Of a DNA stretch of 64,000 nt, positions 57,191 to 64,000 are shown in pieces. Below the pieces are notes generated by a model. The model had not been told where the DNA came from and ran no database searches. It saw nothing but the letters and a program-made list of their open reading frames with translations. Within the stretch, counting starts at the first letter, position 1, and every line of letters begins with the position of its first letter. Origin of the DNA: Dactylis glomerata (Eukaryota > Streptophyta > Magnoliopsida > Poales > Poaceae); assembly GCA_007115705.1 (NCBI GenBank), contig QXEO01000549.1, forward strand, positions 992,001 through 1,056,000, given 5' to 3'. Position numbers and translations under genes: made by a program.

Positions 57191-58820
57191 TGATACGTCC
57201 CAAATGTATCTATAATTTTTGATGCTCCATGCTTGTTTATACACCATTTGCTTTGTGTTTTGTTACACTTCGTGGCGTTTTTATGCATTTTCCGGAACTA
57301 ACCAACTAACGAGATGCCACAGTGCCAGTTCCCTGTTTTCTGCTGTTTTGGTGTTTCAAAAAAGCTACACAGGAAATATTCTCAGAATTGGACAAAATAA
57401 AAGCCAAACCTTCTATTTTTCTCGAAGTGTCACGAAGTCCGAAGATGAGACGGAGGGGGGCCAGGAGCCAGGCTCACCCAAGGGCGGCACAGCCCAGCCC
57501 CTGGCCGCGCCACCAGGGGGTGAGACCAGCTAGTCCACCCTCTGACGCCCCCCTTTTGCCTATATATTCCCCTCGATGGGAAAAAAACCTAGGGGATGGA
57601 TCGCTTTTCCTTAAAACATACTACAAGCCGCCGCCGTCGTCGTGAGATAGGGAGGATCCAGGAGCTCTTCCTAGCACCCTGCCGGGGAGGGGAATCCCTA
57701 CCGGAGGCCTTCTCCACCACCATGGTCGCGTCCAGAGTGATGTGTGAGTAGTCTACCTTGGACTACGGGTCCATAGCAGTAGCTAGATGGTCATCTCCTC
57801 CACCATGTGCTTCATGTTTAGATCTTGTGAGCTGCCCTACATGATCAAGATCATCTTTGTGTAATTCTACATGTTGTGTTTGTTACGATCCGATGAGTAT
57901 TGGTACTATGTTAAGTTGATGTGCTAAATTATTATCTTTATGTTATCTCTATGTTATTTATGATCTTGCATGCTCTCTGTTGCTAGTAGATATCTTGGCC
58001 GAGTAGATGCTAGTGACTCCAAGAGGGAGTATTTATGCTCGATAGTTGGGTTCATGCCTCTAGTAATCTGGGGGAGTGACAGAAACCTCTAAGGTTGTAG
58101 ATGTGCTATTGCCACTAGGGAGAAAACAACATTCTTGTGTCCAAGGACATTTGCTTTGTTTAATTTATGCAGTTTGCTTAATGCAATTATCCGTTGTTGC
58201 AACTTAATACCCAATGTTTGCTCAGACGACATTCGGAGGGTGGATTATTAGTCATAGATGCAGTTGGATTACGGTCTATGTATTTTGTCGTAATGCCCAG
58301 AGTGAATCTCATAGTGATCCTTGTGACATATGTATGTTATCTTTATTCTATCAATTGCCCAACTGTAATTTGTTTACCCAACATGTTGTTATTTATCTTA
58401 TGGAGAGACACCACGAGTGAACTATGGACCCCGGTCCAATTTCCTTTACATTGCTATTACCGTTTACTATTTACCTGCTTATTTACATTCCCGCATACTA
58501 TTACCTATTACCACTCGATACGCTCAATCCTTTGTTTACAGCAAACCGGTGAGATTGACAACCTCATCGTAAGTTGTGGCAAAGTTCTTGGTTGTGTTGT
58601 GTGCAGGTTCCACATTGCTGCTTGTGCAAAGCAAAGCCCTGGACAAGGCGCCATATAAATTGTTCGGAGCTGTCGCGAAGCTAGCAAGCATCACCTTCTG
58701 AAGTTTGGCTTTCTCCTACTGGTTCGATAAACCTTGTTTTCACAACTGAGGGAAACTTGTTGCTGTGCTCATCATACCTTTCTCTTGGGGTTCCCAACTG
58801 GGTGCTACACCACACCATCA
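57191..58820 (+). repeat. Element C 3' LTR
   Basis: About 1.63 kb, TGATACGTCCCAAATG...CACCATCA, uninterrupted. TATA region CTATATATTCCCC lies at about 57560-57572. TSD ATTGT follows at 58821. Confidence 0.92.
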
Positions 58821-59424
58821 ATTGTTTCTGAGGTTGGAACTACAAAAGGGTGGGTATGCGGGGTCACTGAGGAGGACAGTGATTGGCTTGGATCATCGAC
58901 TGGGCCCCATACAAAGGAAGTGCGGACGAGCTCATGACTCAGATGTGCAGCAAGGCTTTGATCTCTTATGGATACAAGTGACCACCTCTGCAGAGTGTAA
59001 GAAAGTATCTGGATACTCCCTGTTCCGGGAAGGAGCTGCAAACGCGGCAGGAAAGGAGCCCATCGAAGCTCTAATCAACCTGTGAAGCCTGACAGACATA
59101 GTTCTTCTGAATAAAAGCAACCTCTTGAAGAAATTTTTATGAAAACTTGCATTGCCAAACAACTCTTGGGTCTAAGGCTGTAGATAGTGCATAAAACACC
59201 TTATTCCTTATATGAACTTGCTGGGTAACGCTCGTTACTCACCACACTCCCTCATAACCCTTGCTTAGATTGGAGTCAACACAAGGATGCAACCTCAAGA
59301 CATTGAAGATGAAGATGAAGCCTTCTACCAATGTCAGAATCATCAATGGAGTCAACAACTATATAAGGCTTGGTGGAAAACTAGAATAGGAATAGAAGGG
59401 ACCCAATTCCCTAATCCTTTGTGG
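58821..59424. other. Flank of element C, unassigned
   Basis: Continues the sequence left of 29556 after the ATTGT duplication. Contains GACTGGGCCCCATACAAAGG and an AATAAAAG signal near 59110. It may be part of an old LTR into which C inserted; no pair was found. Confidence 0.35.
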
Positions 59425-60460
59425 CTCACGCTAAAAACCTCTGTGGCTCATTCTGGTGGCGTGATGTCCTAAAACTTGTGGATAATTTTCGAGGAGTATC
59501 TTCTGTGCAGCATGGAAATGGTAATACTTTTCTGTTCTGGGAAGACAGATGGATGATTAATGGAAGATCTCTGCCCCTAAAATTGAGATATGCCAGATTG
59601 CATTCTTTTGTGCCCAATAGTAGCATGTCAGCAGCTCAGGTTTATGAGTAGGAGGATTTCACATCTCTTTTCTACTTGCCATTGTCGAGACCAGCTTATG
59701 CAGAATTGCTAGAGATTCACGAGATCATGCATAATAATCCTTTATCTGAGCAAAATGATGTCTGGGGATATGTATGGGGTGAGAGGTACACTTCTTCCAA
59801 ATTCTACACTCATATCCATTCCCACATTCAAACTCCTCCTGTTTACAAGTGGCTGTGGAAATCATGTTGCATCATGAGTCATAAAATGTTTGCTTGGCTT
59901 ATGTTGGTGGATCGCCTGAATATTAGAGATATGCTCCAGAGAAGGCACTAGAATACTACTGATGACACACATTGTGAACTCTGTCCCTTAAGAGCATATG
60001 AGGATCGGATTCATCTTTTCTTCCAGTGTAATTTTAGTTCAAGAATATGGAATTACCTACAGATTGATTGGATTCATAATAATGGTCTCCAATTGGTGAT
60101 CTCGGAGGCAAGACAGAGGTTTAGGAAACCTTTTTCATGGAAGTCATCATAATTGCTTGCAGGAATATCTGGTTAATTCAGAATGTCAAGATTTTTAATC
60201 AAGCAAGACCCACTTTTGCCAAGTGGAGGTTCAAGTTTATCCATGACATGTCTCTTCTCCAATATAGAATAAAGTTGAAATACAAGGCTCAGCTGCTATC
60301 TTGGATTGAGTCCTTGCCTTAAGGTCTCTCTGTGTATAGCTTTTATTTTCCTTTATTTTCTTGCTCTTCCCCACCTTTTGTATAGTGATTCTTTTTATGT
60401 TTAAATAAATTACTGTGGGGCTTTTGCCCTATAGTCCCTAGTTTTCAAAAAAAATCCCTA
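59425..60460 (+). mobile_element. 5'-truncated LINE (C-terminal ORF2 remnant)
   Basis: Plus frames read SFWWRDVLKLVDNF, GNTFLFWEDRWMINGRSLPL and FYTHIHSHIQTPPVYKWLWK, then CELCPLRAYEDRIHLFFQC (the zinc-binding domain after LINE RT, with C-x2-C and H-x4-C spacing), then IIIACRNIWLIQNVKIFNQ. Stops after YE (59649) and RRH (59949) and one frame change break it. The 3' UTR ends with TTTTCAAAAAAAAT near 60455. Endonuclease and RT are missing. It is a different, more decayed lineage than the LINE pieces at 1130 and 9008. Confidence 0.75.
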
Positions 60461-62468
60461 ATCCTAGAACCTACATAGCTAGAGTAATTCTGTAGCAAGC
60501 CAACTGCATTAGTTGTAGCTCTAGTTTAGTTTTCAGCTTATTCTTTCTTGTTTGTAATCGCCATAACTAAACCTCTACCTGTTGAGGAGGTTTTGAAGAT
60601 CTTCTGTATGATGAAATTGTAATCCTTTAGACATACCTTGGACCTACGATGTTTCTATTATACCACTCTGATCGATGTAATACTAGTGAGATGGTGTTTC
60701 ATTGGTGTTATGTCAACGACTTGCATACTACACATGCAGTGGTATGCTGGGTCACCACAGTTGGTATCAGAGCAAACGCTTTGACCCTAGGATTAAAACC
60801 CTTTAATAGGAGACCTGTAGGTTTGGTAGTGACTATAGGAAGCCATCTTTTCTAAACCAATTCTTCTTAGGACATGAGATGGATATTCAATAAAAGAATA
60901 ATCCTGACGCACTCGAGTCAAAGGTCCTTACCTATTTTTCTTAAGTGAAGCTAGATATCTTGTTTCATACCAAGTAGTTATGACATCATTAGAGTCTTGT
61001 ACAATGGATGGAAGTAGATCACAATTGGTATACAATACATGGTAGTCCAAAGAGAGGATACAACCGGAATGAGAACTATCCTATTGGAAGAAATATAACA
61101 AGGTCGTTGTGTTAAGCTTGAGTCATCTGAAACTATAGTATGATGATATTGAGTGATAAAGTTAAGCTATATGAGATAGTATGACCTCAGGTTAAGTCAT
61201 GAATGTGGATACTCAAGAATGCCACATACAAGTAAGAAGTACCCACGGTATAAAAGCTTGGAGCATGTGAGATTCACATGAGAATGTTTACATGATAGAG
61301 AAGAACTTTATAGTAATACTAGCAATTCTGTGCTGAGGAGGAAGATGTTCAAGAAGAAGGGTGAATGAAGTGCTCCAAACCATGATAACTAGGTCAAGTG
61401 TACCAACAATAGTCCTAGTTGGAGAAGCTTTATCGAAACACAATGGAGAAGCCCTACAAGAGTCATGGAGTTGTATGAACCATGCTTAGTGAAGTAGGTA
61501 TGATGTATAGGAGTGTTGAAAGTCTTGAGAAGAACATGTGAGGATAGTCTTCAATAGAACAGAAGGTAAGTTATAGAATTATAGGAAGGCACGTCTAGAT
61601 CAGCTATAAAGACTCCCAGTCCCTTTTGATCAAACTTATTTGATTGCAATTGAGCAGTTAAAGTAAATGTTGGTACAAAATAGTAGTCCACCACTATGTG
61701 CAATATAGCACTCTATAAGCCTATATTATCTGGTGCTATAAAGTACACATCTAAGCTTGAACTTTAGAGATGTTTTACTCAACGGGCTTATGATGATGTA
61801 TGTTGCCAGCACACATTTGGATTTTTCTTGGATTTTATTTGATTGACTAGATCCATACATGAAGTTTAACCTTGATATGCAAGTGCATGTTGCATTATCA
61901 AGTTCTTACTTTATGGTATTGATCTAGAGGGTTAAAGGATTCGTGTGAGGGAGAGACGAGTTCCAAAGGAAGTCAAGACAAAGACACCAAAAGAAGGAAC
62001 CCAAACAAGAAGGGAATGCAAGAGAAGTTACTTAAGGAACAACCTATTAGGATTCCAATGGTGAATTTCTTGCAATGCAAGCTCTGAACGAAGGAGTATG
62101 ATTAGAAGAACAACTAATTAGGTTAACTACAATTGAGTTTGAGGTATTTGGGCTCATTGTTATGCAGCCTTGGTTATGCTTAGTACATCACGGGTTGATT
62201 GAGGTGTTGTAGTACCGATGATCCATTCCGTTATTGCCTGCTGCTTTACTCAGCCTAGGAGTGGTAACCCCAGTAACCCTCGTTGCTAGCGTGACTAAGA
62301 CACATAACATTTCTGTATAACTTTGATCCCTAGTCCCAAAATCTTGAATTGTGGATTGGTGGTTAAGACGTTAGCAATATCTTTTCTTATCTTAGAGTTG
62401 CAGTCTTTGTCTATGGACCAAGACTTATGAGATTCTCATAGGTTTTCGTGTTTGTAATGATTCGTTGA
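60461..62468 (+). mobile_element. Degenerate LTR retrotransposon remnant with tRNA-Met-type PBS
   Basis: TGGTATCAGAGCA at 60762-60774, directly after GTCACCACA, is the initiator tRNA-Met primer-binding site of many plant LTR elements. The preceding 250-300 bp would then be the end of a 5' LTR. The following 1.7 kb is AT-rich, with many stops and no recognisable protein. No matching 3' LTR was found before element D at 62469, so the element is truncated or very old. Confidence 0.45.
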
Positions 62469-63365
62469 TGTCGATGGATTTCGTGTCGCAAGAACACGGG
62501 GTACCACGCGATGGACCCAAAGATTCGAACGCAAGGGGCTGAAAGTGGGAGATCTTGGATCGCAATGAAACACGGTGACGGAAGCCTCGAGTCCTCGAAC
62601 GCACAACGCACTGCAGAGAGAGACACCAAGCCTTACCCAGGTTTAGGGCCCTTGTGGTGAGGTAAAACCCCTACTTCCTACCTTCTTGTATTACGACGCG
62701 ATACCTCGCGAGGAGTACAAGGTCTTGGTTACAGATCTCTAACTGGCCGAAGGTAGAAGAACCAACTTATCCTAGCTAGGAGCCGGGAGATGAAGATTAA
62801 ATCCCCTCTAAGGGGTGGCCTCCCCTCCTTTTATAGCGCCACGGTCCACCTTCCCCTTATCTTGTTGGGGAAGGGGTTGCCACACACGGCCAAGGAGGGA
62901 GGACAGCTGCAGTCTTGATTCTTCCGTGGACGTAGTCTTCGTAGAGTAGTGGCGCCGGTCCACAGGAAGCTGACGTCCTCCTCTGGCGCCCTGCACCGTC
63001 CACCCTATTTTTAGGGGGGTGGCCAACAACCACTATGCCGCTTTATGCAGGCATGGCGAAAGTTGGTCTCCTCCCTGTCGGGGGTAGCGTGGGCGGTACG
63101 CGGTCTTCTGCTCTTTATCTTCTTGCTCAGCATGAAAGCGTGCCGAGCTGACGTGGACGTGGTCCCTCCCCTCATGAGAAACGGCTTGTGAGGAGGTCTT
63201 CTGGTCCTTAGCAGTTTTAGTCGTCGTTCTCCTCATGAGGCGCCTCCTCATGAGGGTCTTCTCCGCCGGGCTTCGGTCGTTGTTCCACCCCTGGGCCGAA
63301 GCTGGGCCATTGAAGGGGCCCAGGAGCAGGTGGACCAGGATACCCCGGTATCTAGAACACCGACA
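62469..63365 (-). repeat. Element D 3' LTR
   Basis: 897 bp. It aligns to the A LTRs, lacking about 15 bp around 62961 (CAGAGTGGGTGGAGG region). A minus-strand TATA (CTATAAAAGG) lies at about 62827-62836. Confidence 0.88.
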
Positions 63366-63742
63366 GTAGCCCCCGAGAGCTTGGCCTGCGAACGCGCCCT
63401 CTCGGGGGAGCGAAGGGTCAGGGGCCCCCAGAAGCTGCTGGGCCCTCCAACGGCACGCGTCAACGCGTGGTCAGAGGACCATGTGAAGATGCAGAGGCTG
63501 CAGACACATGGCGCACCCGCAGCTAGTGAGACGAAGCGGCGGGCGATGCAGCAGTCCCCGAGGCATCAAACCGTCATGATGGCGCATCGCTTCGCTGCAG
63601 AGCGCTGCACCAACGCTTTGATTCCCGCACTGAGATTTGACGCTTCGACGCCGGCCACGCCCTTTAAATGCAGCCTCCTCGACACCTCCGGCACCTCACC
63701 CTCTTCCTCCAGTGCTACTTCTTCTTCAACGCTCCCCAAGCA

Positions 63743-64000
63743 ATGGATCCCTCCACCTCCTCCGCCACCGCTGGATCGAGCTCGGGGGTAAAGCGCCGTG
63801 GGCGCCCCCCGGGCAGCAGGAACAAGGCAAAGATCCCCGCCCGATGGACGCCCAGCGCTGGAGGCCCCCTACGCATCGGGGCGCCGAGGCAGGACGAGGC
63901 GAATCGCGCCGCCCCGGGGGCCTCCAGCGCCTTGATCCATCAGGGTCCAGCGCCTGGAGGCGCTCTGAATGCGCCATCGCCGGTGGCGGCGGCGCCGGCT
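63743..64000 (+). CDS. Antisense AT-hook/B3 ORF of element D, N-terminal part
   Basis: Opens at ATG 63743 (MDPSTSSATAGSSSG) and is still open at the window end (86 codons seen). It has a canonical AT-hook, KRRGRPPGSRNKAKIP (63791-63838), where element A has KRCGRPLGSRNRAKIP. It then matches A closely (PLRIGAPRQDEANRAAPG). The B3-like part would lie just beyond 64000. A TATA-like CTTTAAATG lies at about 63662. Confidence 0.65.
   Translation, partial: MDPSTSSATAGSSSGVKRRGRPPGSRNKAKIPARWTPSAGGPLRIGAPRQDEANRAAPGASSALIHQGPAPGGALNAPSPVAAAPA

Larger units (their letters stand above)
29556..58820 (+). mobile_element. Element C: Athila-like gag-only gypsy LTR retrotransposon, host of A and B
   Basis: The LTR begins TGATACGTCCCAAA and ends CACCATCA; the 5-bp target duplication ATTGT is present at 29551-29555 and 58821-58825. 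Element A interrupts the 5' LTR and element B the internal region. Without them C has LTRs of about 1.6 kb and about 3.5 kb inside. The primer-binding region contains CACCGTTGCCGGGGAG, matching the tRNA-Asp type used by Athila-lineage elements. Only a gag-like gene is present. No protease, RT or integrase is visible, so it is non-autonomous. Confidence 0.85.
62469..64000 (-). mobile_element. Element D: second copy of the element A family, cut by the window end
   Basis: Starts with the same LTR (TGTCGATGGATTTCG...CACCGACA) in the same orientation as A, then the same leader and antisense ORF. In this orientation the LTR at 62469-63365 is the 3' LTR. Pol and the other LTR lie beyond the window. 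Confidence 0.88.

Noticed and set aside
60762..60774. Possible tRNA gene
   Set aside because: Only the sequence complementary to a tRNA 3' end is present, with no cloverleaf; it is a primer-binding site.

Overview
The window looks like a gene-poor stretch of a large grass genome, most likely Triticeae (wheat, barley, rye or Aegilops type). The reasons are nested LTR retrotransposons with Triticeae-like termini, grass-type Helitron ends (CTAG plus hairpin, TC...), a Stowaway-like MITE, and only two plausible host genes. Everything was read by eye. Family names are lineage-level inferences from motif order, primer-binding sites and layout, not database hits.

Left part (1-8995): a non-autonomous Helitron (297-2647) carries a LINE 3' tail. 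It is followed by the last four exons of an unidentified plant gene (2909-3905), then by a two-exon gene (4868-8342) for a hAT-derived protein with two BED zinc fingers whose transposase catalytic positions appear lost (probably a domesticated RICESLEEPER-like gene). A Stowaway-like MITE lies in its intron.

Tandem block (about 8996-25606): an 8.3-kb composite unit is present twice, head to tail, at roughly 99.8% identity by eye. Each unit holds a LINE endonuclease fragment, a broken gypsy-type accessory gene with its own TATA box and three G-boxes, about 1 kb of AT-rich DNA, and a 3.9-kb Helitron. The unit junction reads like a Helitron 3' end (CTAG) joined directly to a Helitron 5' end (TC).

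Nested retrotransposon block (29556-58820): the outer, oldest element C (TSD ATTGT) is an Athila-like element that has a gag-like gene and no pol. Element A (29728-37338, TSD AGAAA) sits in its 5' LTR. A is a minus-strand Tat-like gypsy element that lost gag and protease next to its primer-binding site. It carries a plus-strand (antisense) ORF with an AT-hook and a B3-like DNA-binding domain. Element B (41194-56105, TSD AGTTG) sits in C's internal region. B is a nearly complete 14.9-kb Tat-lineage gypsy element with gag, protease, RT, RNase H, a second RNase H and integrase in one frame, interrupted only by four stop codons, plus a multi-exon antisense gene before its 3' LTR. Hand-counted LTR divergences (C about 9%, A about 6%, B about 1.4%) agree with the nesting order.

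Right part (58821-64000): degenerate flank, a 5'-truncated LINE (about 59425-60460), an old LTR-element remnant with a tRNA-Met-type primer-binding site, and the start of a second copy of family A (element D, 62469 to the window end) with an intact-looking AT-hook. No rRNA, tRNA or CRISPR features were seen. The stretches 25607-29339 and 60775-62468 hold no gene I can support.
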